Assembly (NCBI GenBank): GCA_022648295.1
Contig: JALCME010000003.1
Span: 1 to 64,000 of the forward strand
Direction of reading: 5' to 3'
Source of the DNA: Bacteroides sp.
GTDB lineage: Bacteria; Bacteroidota; Bacteroidia; Bacteroidales; Bacteroidaceae
DNA: 64,000 nt
Part shown: piece after piece, positions 25,501 to 31,394 of the stretch
Numbering within the stretch: position 1 is the stretch's first letter
How the letters are laid out: the number at the start of each line of letters is the position of its first letter
The notes under the pieces: generated by a model
Told to the model about the DNA's origin: nothing
Seen by the model: only the letters and a program-made list of their open reading frames with translations
Databases searched by the model: none
Position numbers and translations under genes: made by a program

Positions 25501-26704
25501 ATGGATAGCAGTTGATTATATTAAGTTCGAGGAAGGAAATAAGGCCACTGATTGGTCTCCGGCGCCGGAAGATGTTTCCGATGATGCACAAACAAGGGCC
25601 AATGGCGCACAAACAATATCACAAGATAATTTAGCTCAAAAAATCGGTTATTCCAGTTATGCCGATATGGTAGCAAAAGCTACAGCGGGGCAAACAATAA
25701 TAGATGGAGGATATCTAAGAACTAGCCTTATTAATACAGGGGCAATAGTAGTAGGACAGATATCAGGTTTGGGAAACTTAGCAACCAAGAATAATGTAGA
25801 CCTATCAACGGAGGTCACGAACAAATCTCTAGCTACGCTAGATTCCGCCGCAAATTCAAAACTTTCCGGTATAGCAGCCGGAGCGGATGTAACGGCTAAT
25901 AATATAGCCGCCGGAATAGCAGGACAGGGAAGCCTTGCAACGAAGTCAAGTATTGGAACAGGTGATTTAGATGTAACAATTATATCAGGAGGTAAGATAC
26001 TAACATCCCTCATTGAGGCTACAAACGTAGTAGCTGCGGGATTGACGGCTGGGCAGATCGCAGCCCTTGATATTACAACCAGTAAGTTAACCGTAGCTGA
26101 TGACTGTAAAATCGGAGACTTTACTATCTATAACGGGATTATAAAATCCACTCAATCAATGACTGATATAAATGCGGTAAGTGTTGAATTGAGCATCAAG
26201 GGATTACAAACGTCAAGAGTTAATCTAGGAGTACGAAATGTAAGAGTTGGAGATTTCACGGCTACGATAAACAATATAGAAACGCCGGTAGGGGTATATG
26301 TAGATTCTAATGTTGCAATATATGCACACGGAGAAATATTTTCAGACCTTAATGGTATTACAGTTGAACAGTATGATTTGAGACTAACAAAAGGCAGTTG
26401 GATAGAAGGTTTTTCCACTAAAACAAGAAGAATATCAGGAACAATAAATGTAGATAGCACCGATAGCTTTATATCTTGTATAGGGGTATCGACGGTGAAT
26501 TTACCTACATCCCCGGTAACAGGTAGGGATATATTCGTTTGCCGTCGGTCACATGATAATGTTACCATTAATTCAGGTTCGGGGCCATTAATATGTAGAT
26601 CGGCAACATCTACTTTTTCGTCCATGTCGATTACAAACGATGGCGAAATATGGTGGTTTAAGTACGATGGTCAATATTGGGTAGCCTCAAGAATGAACAC
26701 TTAA
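22589..26704 (+). CDS. Tail fibre / receptor-binding protein with duplicated carbohydrate-binding-like module
   Basis: This 1371-residue protein has the modular layout of a host-recognition tail protein. A duplicated unit runs from VNAVQVGGRNLL (about residue 535) to NKATDWTPAPEDV (about 660-675), and again from VNAIQVGGTNLF (about 820) to NKATDWSPAPEDV (about 985-1000), each a carbohydrate-binding-like beta-sandwich. Between lie coiled segments (AQTKANAAENNAKNYA). Near 1080-1110 are AAGADVTANNIAAGI and GSLATKSS repeats found in fibre shafts. The C-terminus (from about 1230) is a beta-rich tip. Gene location before holin and lysin is typical. Confidence 0.85.
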   Translation: MNDVYITSKSIPQKPRSDNYPVGTSIIKTSGGTTVIQKTGTDIDILTLNDTRDVTDVRVMSALRSRDEFISRITDSEVTVSIDYKNGLKLNGKNISEIVRLADGIADEDLTEETLLSAIKIIDEIEEKSISKLHADTALKTITFLEGIIAGNNASNRITADGDVEMQNLTAAVQTTTPLLSVTSHADIENAQIADYITVGGTTTSLDLVIQNLATIHHMTVQNTADIMNEIIHEYITSNVFVSGFLGEGFKVWKDAQGLWHGELDELTVRRIFTVFQLVVQRVVHQGGMVIRSAAGGKLKSVTDQGTFWKCEYDSTDDFLTDDQILCQTFTGTSMKRYWRLVTSAGSGYFDLDKTDCELGSANPEAGDEIAVLGNRTNTDRQSAQIDCAVGANAPYRDDYAGINSYSLEGKLINRTGNLSGITDADFGELSGPGLYGINVYLKGIFRLLSGKTVEAAISDAQTAAQDYSNTQLNNFQTTTYSSDIQALEDSIALKVSSSTYQSDQQTVNSRLSAAEVKITDEAINLTVSSQITDKVNAVQVGGRNLLLNSEVITTNDYASDADNYQYYDDKTCYLEAGVQYAISGTCPSGLIWSNIHLAIGSTNALIWLRGDDGSVQIISSSLTGTKGSLFYVSTTQTYTLRTNVYKSGQYTFSKIKIEKGNKATDWTPAPEDVANDAQTKANAAENNAKNYADSTFATQTTFNSSIQQLSDSISTKVSQTDFDTLSGTVSNHTSTLNQLPTTIDARITTQVNDGGIIKTHVESWFTLSGNTLYMGATAINISGATVFSSIPTKTEAQGYASDAQTAAISEAATDATNKVNAIQVGGTNLFRDGIFEAGTNPFSMNTSGSASITEGPFDVDNITPNYGNRTLYIQKNAIATDTYGTFAAFAIKPNTTYTMSLIYCSAGSITNSSSFSEMFNSSMSHISYFNIGITNTNKIWTKTKMTFVSSSDARYFKIRLGFYSTVGEDAWIAVDYIKFEEGNKATDWSPAPEDVSDDAQTRANGAQTISQDNLAQKIGYSSYADMVAKATAGQTIIDGGYLRTSLINTGAIVVGQISGLGNLATKNNVDLSTEVTNKSLATLDSAANSKLSGIAAGADVTANNIAAGIAGQGSLATKSSIGTGDLDVTIISGGKILTSLIEATNVVAAGLTAGQIAALDITTSKLTVADDCKIGDFTIYNGIIKSTQSMTDINAVSVELSIKGLQTSRVNLGVRNVRVGDFTATINNIETPVGVYVDSNVAIYAHGEIFSDLNGITVEQYDLRLTKGSWIEGFSTKTRRISGTINVDSTDSFISCIGVSTVNLPTSPVTGRDIFVCRRSHDNVTINSGSGPLICRSATSTFSSMSITNDGEIWWFKYDGQYWVASRMNT

Positions 26705-26728
26705 TTATTAATCAAATAAAAAAGAATT

Positions 26729-27058
26729 ATGAAAAAGATTGATTTTAGAAAGATCGAAACACGCCCTACGTTTGAGGGGAAAACGATGTTACAAGACATT
26801 AGCAAAACACTTGGGAATAAGATTAGGCAAAATGTGGATGATATTGGACTTAAGGATTTTGCCAGCGATATTTACTACAAAGGAGAGGTTGAGGTAGACA
26901 AGAATAAAGCCTTAGTTATAAAGGCTGTAATGGATATTGCTAAGTATGTCATCTACATTAAGGAGGCTGTTTATCCTCTACTTGATGAGATCGTCAAGGA
27001 GGAAGAAGAGGAAGAGCGAAAAAGAGAGGAGAAACAAAATAATAAATCTAAAAAGTAA
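26729..27058 (+). CDS. Hypothetical phage protein, 109 aa
   Basis: The product starts MKKIDFRKIETRPTFEGKTM and ends with a Lys/Glu tail. The middle (YYKGEVEVDKNKALVIKAVM) followed by a hydrophobic helix resembles small proteins often found between fibre and holin genes of Bacteroides phages. Ribosome-binding region is AT-rich. Function unknown. Confidence 0.65.
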   Translation: MKKIDFRKIETRPTFEGKTMLQDISKTLGNKIRQNVDDIGLKDFASDIYYKGEVEVDKNKALVIKAVMDIAKYVIYIKEAVYPLLDEIVKEEEEEERKREEKQNNKSKK

Positions 27059-27063
27059 AAGCT

Positions 27064-27354
27064 ATGGCAGAATTTGTAAAAACATCAAGTACTACTGAAA
27101 TAAAAGGTAGTCAAACCGTGAATGACTTTAAGTATGATGCAACAATCAACCTAAAAGGAGACAACAGTGTAGCCAAATTCCAGGTGAATATTTCAAGAGT
27201 TAAGAAGGAGGGTGGAGCTGTCTATTATGGACTTATAAACAAGCCGGAAAACAGCGATAACCTAAGTATCACTGTTCCGTATGGGGAGAAATCATCTGTA
27301 ATTGCAGGGCATGTGGATGTAGTAGATAGTATCATTGCGTCTATCAATTCATAA
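27064..27354 (+). CDS. Hypothetical phage protein, 96 aa
   Basis: A beta-rich soluble protein (VNDFKYDATINLKGDNSVAK, then FQVNISRVKKEGG) with no signal or membrane segment. It starts five bases after the previous gene and ends five bases before the holin ATG. It could be a tail-fibre accessory or chaperone by position, which is only a suggestion. Confidence 0.6.
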   Translation: MAEFVKTSSTTEIKGSQTVNDFKYDATINLKGDNSVAKFQVNISRVKKEGGAVYYGLINKPENSDNLSITVPYGEKSSVIAGHVDVVDSIIASINS

Positions 27355-27358
27355 CGCT

Positions 27359-27799
27359 ATGGAGGAACTTCTGAAAAACTTTTGGGCATGGCTAGTAGCA
27401 TTATTACTAGCCGCCTTTCAGCCGTTATCAGTGGCTCTATTGGTACTTATGTGCGCATGGACTATAAACATCCTGATCGGAATAGCTGCGGATAAAAACC
27501 AGGGAGAAGACTTTAAGCTCAAAAAAGCCCTTTCGGCGGCCGCACAACTAGGGCTTATATTTGCGGTCCTATTCATTATCTCCCTGGCAACAACGGGATA
27601 CGGGGAATATGGAATAGCTGCAACTATTGCGAAATGGGGAACATGGATAGTGAGCTACTTCTACGTAACGAATGTGTTTAGAAATGCAACCAAGCTATGG
27701 CCTAATAGCAAGGTTATAGCATTCATATATTCATTCCTGACTACAGAGGCATTCGGATATATCAAGAGCTTTTTTAAGATGAAAGGAGGTACACAATGA
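27359..27799 (+). CDS. Holin-like membrane protein
   Basis: I use the ATG at 27359 (146 aa) instead of the TTG at 27335, because the ATG avoids overlap with the previous gene and the TTG-added residues are polar. The protein has three to four hydrophobic helices (FWAWLVALLLAAFQPLSVAL, then VLMCAWTINILIGIAADKN, LGLIFAVLFIISLATTGYG and WIVSYFYVTNVF) and a basic tail (FKMKGG), the holin pattern seen in Bacteroides phages. It opens the inner membrane for the endolysin encoded next, with which it overlaps by four bases. Confidence 0.82.
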   Translation: MEELLKNFWAWLVALLLAAFQPLSVALLVLMCAWTINILIGIAADKNQGEDFKLKKALSAAAQLGLIFAVLFIISLATTGYGEYGIAATIAKWGTWIVSYFYVTNVFRNATKLWPNSKVIAFIYSFLTTEAFGYIKSFFKMKGGTQ

Positions 27800-28197
27800 G
27801 TACGCCTAGAGGACTAAGAAATAATAATCCGGGAAACATTCGTAAGAACTCAACGAAATGGCAAGGCCTAAGAAAGGAGCAAACAGATAAGTCTTTCTTT
27901 CAATTTGTAAGCATAGAGTGGGGATATAGGGCTTTAATGCGCACTCTGCAAACCTATAGGAATAAATACAGATGCCGGACTATCGCAGACTTCATCAAGC
28001 GTTGGGCGCCGGAAAATGAGAATAACACATCCGGCTATATTAACCGTGTGTGTAGAGAGATGCAAGTACCGTCTAGCTACGTGCCTGATGTTAACGATAA
28101 ATCTACTATGTGCGCTTTTGCTGCTGCTATCAGTCAAGTTGAAAATGCAGTACCTGCAAATATGGAAGATGTATGTAAAGGATGGGAATTGCTATGA
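27796..28197 (+). CDS. Endolysin (P5-like muramidase/transglycosylase)
   Basis: The 133-residue protein begins STPRGLRNNNPGNIRKNS and continues with WQGL...FFQFVSIEWGYRALMRTLQTY. This N-N-P-G-N-I-R start is the signature of the P5-like lysozyme/transglycosylase group common in phages of Gram-negative hosts. The position between a holin and a spanin supports cell-wall hydrolysis at lysis. No signal peptide is seen, so it needs holin for export. The stop is part of the ATGA that starts the next gene. Confidence 0.85.
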   Translation: MSTPRGLRNNNPGNIRKNSTKWQGLRKEQTDKSFFQFVSIEWGYRALMRTLQTYRNKYRCRTIADFIKRWAPENENNTSGYINRVCREMQVPSSYVPDVNDKSTMCAFAAAISQVENAVPANMEDVCKGWELL

Positions 28198-28778
28198 AAC
28201 GTTTAATCTATATCATAGCTATATTCCTAATAGGAGTATGCCTAGCTTCCTGTAAAAGTCCTCAAAAGATCGTAAAGACAGAAGAGAAGACGGAGATAAA
28301 AGGAAGCGATAGCGTAGCGGAAAAGAAGACTAAGGTTGATTCATCGAACCTAGAGATCAGGCATGATCTTAAAGTCATAAAAGAACAGTTAAGTAACTTC
28401 TCATTCGACTTTCAGCAGAAGACAACAAATTGGTCTGCTCCAGATTCGGAAGGACATCAATATAAAACAAAGACGTCTGAAATGATGGGGAAAAAGACTG
28501 GAAACTCAAAGAGCACGGAAAATATGCAATCCAAAACAAGCATAGATTATAAGGCCTTAGCCGCGGCGATGGATAGCGTATATAAAAAAAGAAACTACCA
28601 GATGAAACAAGAAGCCAAGACAGAAATAATAGAAAAGCATCTTTCTTGGTGGCAGTCATTCTTAATGTGGTCCGGTCGTATAGCATGGGTAATATTTATA
28701 ATAGGAATAGCCGTATGGCTAGATAGAAAGACAAATTGGTTAGGTTATATAATTAAGTTCGTTCGCAAAGTGTTTTGA
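28194..28778 (+). CDS. Probable unimolecular spanin (u-spanin)
   Basis: I choose the ATG at 28194 (194 aa), which overlaps the endolysin stop and gives a proper signal: MKRLIYIIAIFLIGVCLASC with lipidation Cys at residue 20. The middle is a polar, Lys/Ser/Glu-rich periplasmic stretch, and a single membrane helix, FLMWSGRIAWVIFIIGIAVWL, lies near the C-terminus, followed by a short basic cytoplasmic tail. An outer-membrane lipoprotein end joined to an inner-membrane helix is the defining architecture of u-spanins such as T1 gp11, which fuse the two membranes at the last step of lysis. It ends the lysis operon. Confidence 0.8.
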   Translation: MKRLIYIIAIFLIGVCLASCKSPQKIVKTEEKTEIKGSDSVAEKKTKVDSSNLEIRHDLKVIKEQLSNFSFDFQQKTTNWSAPDSEGHQYKTKTSEMMGKKTGNSKSTENMQSKTSIDYKALAAAMDSVYKKRNYQMKQEAKTEIIEKHLSWWQSFLMWSGRIAWVIFIIGIAVWLDRKTNWLGYIIKFVRKVF

Positions 28779-28803
28779 TTCATTTAGTGTTAATAAGTTC
28801 GGG

Positions 28804-28841
28804 AAGTCGTTGCTTGTGAAAGTAGCGGCTTTTATTTTTTT
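28804..28841 (+). terminator. Terminator of the late operon
   Basis: The stem AAGTCGTTGCTT (28804-28815) and AAGTAGCGGCTT (28820-28831) pairs along all 12 positions when three G-U pairs are allowed, loop GTGA, followed by TTATTTTTTT. It closes the long structural/lysis transcript. Confidence 0.85.
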
Positions 28842-28902
28842 ATGTTGAATAGCATATATTAGCGTGTTATATTATAAAAATAGTTAATAAATTGATTATT
28901 TA

Positions 28903-28943
28903 GTGCGCATATTTGCGCACATCAAAATAAATACCTATATTTG
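28903..28943 (+). promoter_or_regulatory. Bacteroides-type promoter with palindromic operator
   Basis: A -33 element TTTG (28912-28915) is 20 bases before TATATTTG (28936-28943), matching the Bacteroides consensus TTTG and TAnnTTTG. The palindrome GTGCGCA-tatt-TGCGCAC (28903-28920) covers the -33 element, an arrangement suited to repression. It drives the small operon 28988-29893, whose last gene is an XRE-type regulator, so autoregulation is likely. Confidence 0.8.
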
Positions 28944-28987
28944 ATACATCAAAGAAAAAAGAATATTAATCATTAAAAAATACAGTT

Positions 28988-29161
28988 ATGAAAACAGTTA
29001 TTGAAAAAACAATCAAAGGATTTGAAACCGCTATTGTATCAGAAAATGAAGAAAGTTGGTTTGTTGATCTAAATACAGGAATGGGAGAAGCTGAATATCC
29101 AAAAGCCGATTTTAGTCTTGATGAAGCAATCGAAGACCAAGTTAATTGGAAAATGGAATAG
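28988..29161 (+). CDS. Hypothetical prophage protein, 57 aa
   Basis: ATG at 28988, 45 bases after the -7 element, opens a 57-codon frame (MKTVIEKTIKGFETAIVSEN to DQVNWKME). It is acidic with a strand-strand-helix order somewhat like a HicB-type half, but no partner toxin is apparent. It is the first gene after the operator-bearing promoter. Unrecognised function. Confidence 0.65.
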   Translation: MKTVIEKTIKGFETAIVSENEESWFVDLNTGMGEAEYPKADFSLDEAIEDQVNWKME

Positions 29162-29225
29162 CATTACCTTTTTAAATATATTAATCATTAAAAAGTGGGG
29201 GCAACACTCAAAATTCTGCAACGAT

Positions 29226-29447
29226 ATGATGAAAGCAACAAAGTATTACAAAGTGTCTTATGACAAAAAGGTAGGCGGAAAAGGAACAATGGTTGTTAAA
29301 GCTATGAGTGAAAATGAAGCTTTAAGAAACGCATACAATAACTGTTTTACAGGCTCTAACTTTAGAGATCCTGTTGAGGTAGAAAAACAAGATACTTTTT
29401 CTGAATTACACCCAAATGGGCGCTGCGGACGTAACCGGGCAAATTAA
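29226..29447 (+). CDS. Hypothetical prophage protein, 73 aa
   Basis: The frame is open from 29118, but the upstream part overlaps the preceding gene and reads as unlikely protein, so I take the ATG pair at 29226/29229. The product (MMKATKYYKVSYDKKVGGKG, then MVVKAMSENEALRNAYNNCF) is basic and ends in a polar tail with NGRCGRNRAN. No clear ribosome-binding site. Function unknown; its location in the prophage regulatory operon suggests an accessory or immunity role. Confidence 0.55.
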   Translation: MMKATKYYKVSYDKKVGGKGTMVVKAMSENEALRNAYNNCFTGSNFRDPVEVEKQDTFSELHPNGRCGRNRAN

Positions 29448-29465
29448 TTCTAATCTTTAAATAAT

Positions 29466-29693
29466 ATGCCAAACCGATTTATCATACAAAAGTCAAGCAC
29501 ACCCAATCATTGGGTGTGCACTGATACGGAGAATAACTTAGTTTGTGTCTTTGAAAATGGCAAGTTTAACGATACTCAAAAGTTCTCTTTTTTAGAAGAA
29601 ATAAACCATTTAAATGCTACTAAAATAGCAAGGATAGTTAACGAGATGGCGGAATGGCTAAGAGCTAATCATTATAAAAAAGTGATGCCATGA
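29466..29693 (+). CDS. Partner protein of XRE regulator, 75 aa
   Basis: The protein reads MPNRFIIQKSSTPNHWVCTD, then TENNLVCVFENGKFNDTQKF and a helix LEEINHLNATKIARIVNEMA. It is coupled to the XRE gene by a four-base overlap. Pairs of this type (a small strand-rich protein ahead of a short XRE protein) recur in Bacteroidetes mobile DNA; the role is not known to me. A perfect inverted repeat (29497-29519) lies in its first codons. Confidence 0.65.
   Translation: MPNRFIIQKSSTPNHWVCTDTENNLVCVFENGKFNDTQKFSFLEEINHLNATKIARIVNEMAEWLRANHYKKVMP
29497..29519 (+). repeat. 11-bp perfect inverted repeat inside a start region
   Basis: GCACACCCAAT and ATTGGGTGTGC are separated by a single C, inside codons 11-18 of the 29466 gene. 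With a 1-base loop the hairpin in RNA would have to open a pair or two, so a DNA-binding site (operator) is at least as likely as an mRNA stem. Confidence 0.65.
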
Positions 29694-29893
29694 ATGAACG
29701 AACAAGAATAGGTATTCAATTAAAGGATTATAGAACAAAAAACAAATTAACCGTTCGTCAGTTAGCCGATCTTTCAGGTGTTAGTTACCAAAATATAACT
29801 AAGATTGAAAACGGAAAATACAACGTATCTATTGATATACTCGAAAAGATAACTAAAGCCCTTGATGTATCAATAGAAATAATAGAAAAATAA
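29690..29893 (+). CDS. XRE-family transcriptional regulator
   Basis: The 67-residue protein is one helix-turn-helix domain: IGIQLKDYRTKNKLTVRQLA, then DLSGVSYQNITKIENGKYNV and a C-terminal helix LEKITKALDVSIEIIEK. Such short Cro/C-type regulators can be autoregulated. It is the last gene in an operon that begins with a palindrome-covered promoter at 28903-28943 and it lies next to the phage right end. It may be an immunity repressor or a HigA-like antitoxin; no HigB/HipA toxin is visible alongside. Confidence 0.88.
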   Translation: MNERTRIGIQLKDYRTKNKLTVRQLADLSGVSYQNITKIENGKYNVSIDILEKITKALDVSIEIIEK

Positions 29894-29932
29894 ATAAATT
29901 TGATGCTGTAAAAAGTGAAAATAAACACATAG

Positions 29933-29950
29933 CGGGCAATTCACGGGCAA
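29933..29950. other. Direct repeats near attachment site, possible integrase arm sites
   Basis: CGGGCAA occurs at 29933-29939 and 29944-29950, one helical turn (11 bp) apart, about 60 bp from the attachment core. A third copy lies at 29436-29442. Integrases bind short arm-type direct repeats beside the core, so these are candidates, but the match to a known site cannot be tested here. Confidence 0.3.
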
Positions 29951-30011
29951 ATAAACAGATGACATATTGTAATGGAATAATTTTCAATAAAATAAATAAT
30001 AAATAAAATAT

Positions 30012-30055
30012 TTCCCAAGCTGAGGGTCGCGAGTTCGAGCCTCGTTTGCCGCTCA
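30012..30055 (+). tRNA. 3' fragment of tRNA-Gly(CCC), right attachment site (attR)
   Basis: The sequence reads as the 3' part of a tRNA: anticodon loop TTCCCAA (anticodon CCC), stem half GCTGA, variable loop, T-arm GCGAG-TTCGAGC-CTCGT and acceptor half TTGCCGC with discriminator T, then CA. The matching 5' half (an acceptor start GCGGCAA and stem TCAGC) is absent upstream, where the sequence is AT-rich phage DNA. This is what is left at the far end when a phage integrates into a tRNA gene; the intact gene should be rebuilt at the unseen left end. Confidence 0.88.
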
Positions 30056-30070
30056 AAGTTTGATGAATAA

Positions 30071-30099
30071 AGCGCCTACAGTTATTGTAGGCGCTTTTG
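30071..30099 (+). terminator. Terminator of the original tRNA-Gly gene
   Basis: AGCGCCTACA (30071-30080) pairs perfectly with TGTAGGCGCT (30086-30095) around GTTAT and is followed by TTTTGT. It lies 16 bases after the tRNA fragment and belongs to the host gene. Confidence 0.9.
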
Positions 30100-30177
30100 T
30101 CTTTATAATAAATATGATAAAGGTTGGTTTTTATAATAGAAATAGAATAATCTATTCCTTTTTTGCGTAAATGTTAA

Positions 30178-30185
30178 TACCTTTG
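30178..30185 (+). promoter_or_regulatory. Promoter -7 element for the 78-aa gene
   Basis: TACCTTTG matches the Bacteroides -7 consensus TAnnTTTG 16 bases before the ATG at 30201. No TTTG is found at the best -33 spacing, although TTTTG occurs at 30161-30165. Confidence 0.6.
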
Positions 30186-30200
30186 CAAATAAAAACACAA

Positions 30201-30437
30201 ATGAACGATTACGATTATGGTGAAGAGAGCGTCAAAGCTCTTGTAAAATGGGCAGAACATACTCAATTCCCTAAAACAATGAAGCTTAGTAAATACGAAA
30301 ACATTTTTGACTTGCCTCGATATATTGAGGCCAATGTTAATGATATTAAGTCTTACTATCCAAATGTATATGTAGAAGCAGCTATTACAAGAATTTATCG
30401 AGTGAAAGAAATACTTGGAATCTCAGAACAATCCTAA
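30201..30437 (+). CDS. DUF6965-like small protein, 78 aa
   Basis: The longer frame begins at 30171 but would place the promoter -7 element inside the gene, so I use the ATG at 30201. The product (MNDYDYGEESVKALVKWAEH, then FPKTMKLSKYENIFDLPRYI and VNDIKSYYPNVYVEAAITRI) is a small soluble alpha-helical protein. The P-K-T-x-x-L-s-k...n-V-x-x-f-V-E-x-N-I layout recalls the DUF6965 family of Bacteroidetes; that link is from memory. It is the first host gene after the prophage. Confidence 0.7.
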   Translation: MNDYDYGEESVKALVKWAEHTQFPKTMKLSKYENIFDLPRYIEANVNDIKSYYPNVYVEAAITRIYRVKEILGISEQS

Positions 30438-30471
30438 TTCCTTATTTGAATATTAAATACGCTATAAAAAC

Positions 30472-30498
30472 AAAAAAGGCTACTCCTCACGAGCAACC
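30472..30498 (-). terminator. Terminator on the minus strand after the Crp/Fnr gene
   Basis: Read on the minus strand, GGTTGCTC (from 30498) pairs with GAGTAGCC (to 30478), including two G-U pairs, with a 5-base loop GTGAG, then TTTTTTG. It lies 150 bases beyond the stop of the Crp/Fnr gene. The plus-strand version has two C-A mismatches, so the hairpin works only leftwards. Confidence 0.7.
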
Positions 30499-30647
30499 AA
30501 TCTTTTGTTAACCTTAAATCTAATACTATGAAAAACACAGTACAAATATACTGCTATTCCGAATAATAGCAAATTCTAGTCTCTATGTGATCCCATTTAT
30601 AACATGGTTTAATATGAAAGGTGTATTTGTTAACGGATTAACGTAGT

Positions 30648-31286
30648 TTATAAGTATTTCTTTGCATTCTCTTTTTGGATCATCATTCTCTTTCCTTCAA
30701 TGGTGAGGCATTCTTCATTGATTAGTTCAGATAATGCCCGTGCCAGGGAGGGACGTGCCACTCCAAGAATGTGAGCGACTTCTTGCTGGGAACTGATTGT
30801 TCCATGGAGCTGTATAAAATTAAGCAAACGTGACTTTAGACTTTGCAAGGCAAACTCATTGACTTTTTGTGATAGAAAAAGACTACGATCGGATATAGCA
30901 CGTAAGAAATTGTGCATTGCGACAGGGGTCTGGTGCATAAATTCTAATAATGCAATTTTGTTAAGTATCAAAACCTCGGATGTTTCCATTACCTCAATAT
31001 TTACGGGAAAACGGTTTTCAAAAGCAAAAATAAAAGCGGGAGCAAGTAGTTTGGGTGCTTTTAATTCTTCAATGGTGAGTTGCTTGCCTTCGGCATTTAC
31101 CATTTGCGTACGCACCTTGCCCTCGCATAAGAGATACGCCGAACGGCAGATTTGTCCTTGCATTGCAATGAACTCCGATGCTTTATAACGTCTTGTTACG
31201 TGTTCTTTGGAAAGGATAAATCGTAACAGCGTTTCTTCTGTCAGTCCTTTGAAGAGAGGCATATTAAGTAAGACATGAGGCTCCAT
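30648..31286 (-). CDS. Crp/Fnr family transcriptional regulator
   Basis: I take the ATG at 31286 (212 aa), giving MEPHVLLNMPLFKGL, the usual short lead to the cyclic-nucleotide-binding-like domain. An ATG at 31334 (228 aa) is also possible, and the frame stays open to 31493. The sensor fold is seen in YKASEFIAMQGQICRSAYLL, VRTQMVNAEGKQLTIEELKA and the C-terminal helix-turn-helix in SSQQEVAHILGVARPSLARA. There are no Fnr-type Cys clusters at the N-terminus, so it is not an oxygen-sensing Fnr. It is divergent from hcp and probably regulates it in response to NO or nitrosative stress (DNR/NnrR-like). Confidence 0.88.
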   Translation of the reverse strand: MEPHVLLNMPLFKGLTEETLLRFILSKEHVTRRYKASEFIAMQGQICRSAYLLCEGKVRTQMVNAEGKQLTIEELKAPKLLAPAFIFAFENRFPVNIEVMETSEVLILNKIALLEFMHQTPVAMHNFLRAISDRSLFLSQKVNEFALQSLKSRLLNFIQLHGTISSQQEVAHILGVARPSLARALSELINEECLTIEGKRMMIQKENAKKYL

Positions 31287-31298
31287 TTTTACTTTTTT

Positions 31299-31315
31299 TG
31301 TGACCGACTGTAACA
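31299..31315. promoter_or_regulatory. Crp/Fnr-type operator candidate
   Basis: TGTGAC-cgact-GTAACA is an inverted repeat with one mismatch, followed by GTGACA (31318-31323, also a similar half-site). It lies between the two divergent starts, upstream of the regulator ATG (31286) and 80 bases before hcp. If the longer start at 31334 is right, the site is inside the gene. Confidence 0.45.
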
Positions 31316-31394
31316 TAGGTGACAGTTTTTGCATGGCTAACAGGCGATCTTTGTATCTACATATTAGAATTATAATTATAAGAAATAAACGAAG

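Larger units (their letters stand above)
1..30055. mobile_element. Siphovirus-type prophage, right-hand part (left end outside window)
   Basis: About 45 collinear plus-strand genes run from small early genes through an HK97-type head and tail module and a lysis cassette to an XRE-type regulator. The unit ends exactly at a 3' tRNA-Gly(CCC) fragment (about 30,012-30,053), a typical integrase target, after which gene content changes to host metabolism and both strands are used. No integrase is visible, so it should lie left of position 1. Terminase, portal, protease and capsid follow the order known from HK97-like siphoviruses. The 1065-residue tape measure suggests a long non-contractile tail; no sheath or baseplate-wedge genes of a myovirus are seen. 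Two small-gene frames look damaged or altered (DUF4406, methyltransferase), but all structural genes seem intact. Confidence 0.95.

Noticed and set aside
30528..30569. 11-codon frame MKNTVQIYCYSE as leader peptide
   Set aside because: No attenuator or downstream biosynthetic gene on the plus strand; the nearest downstream gene is on the minus strand.
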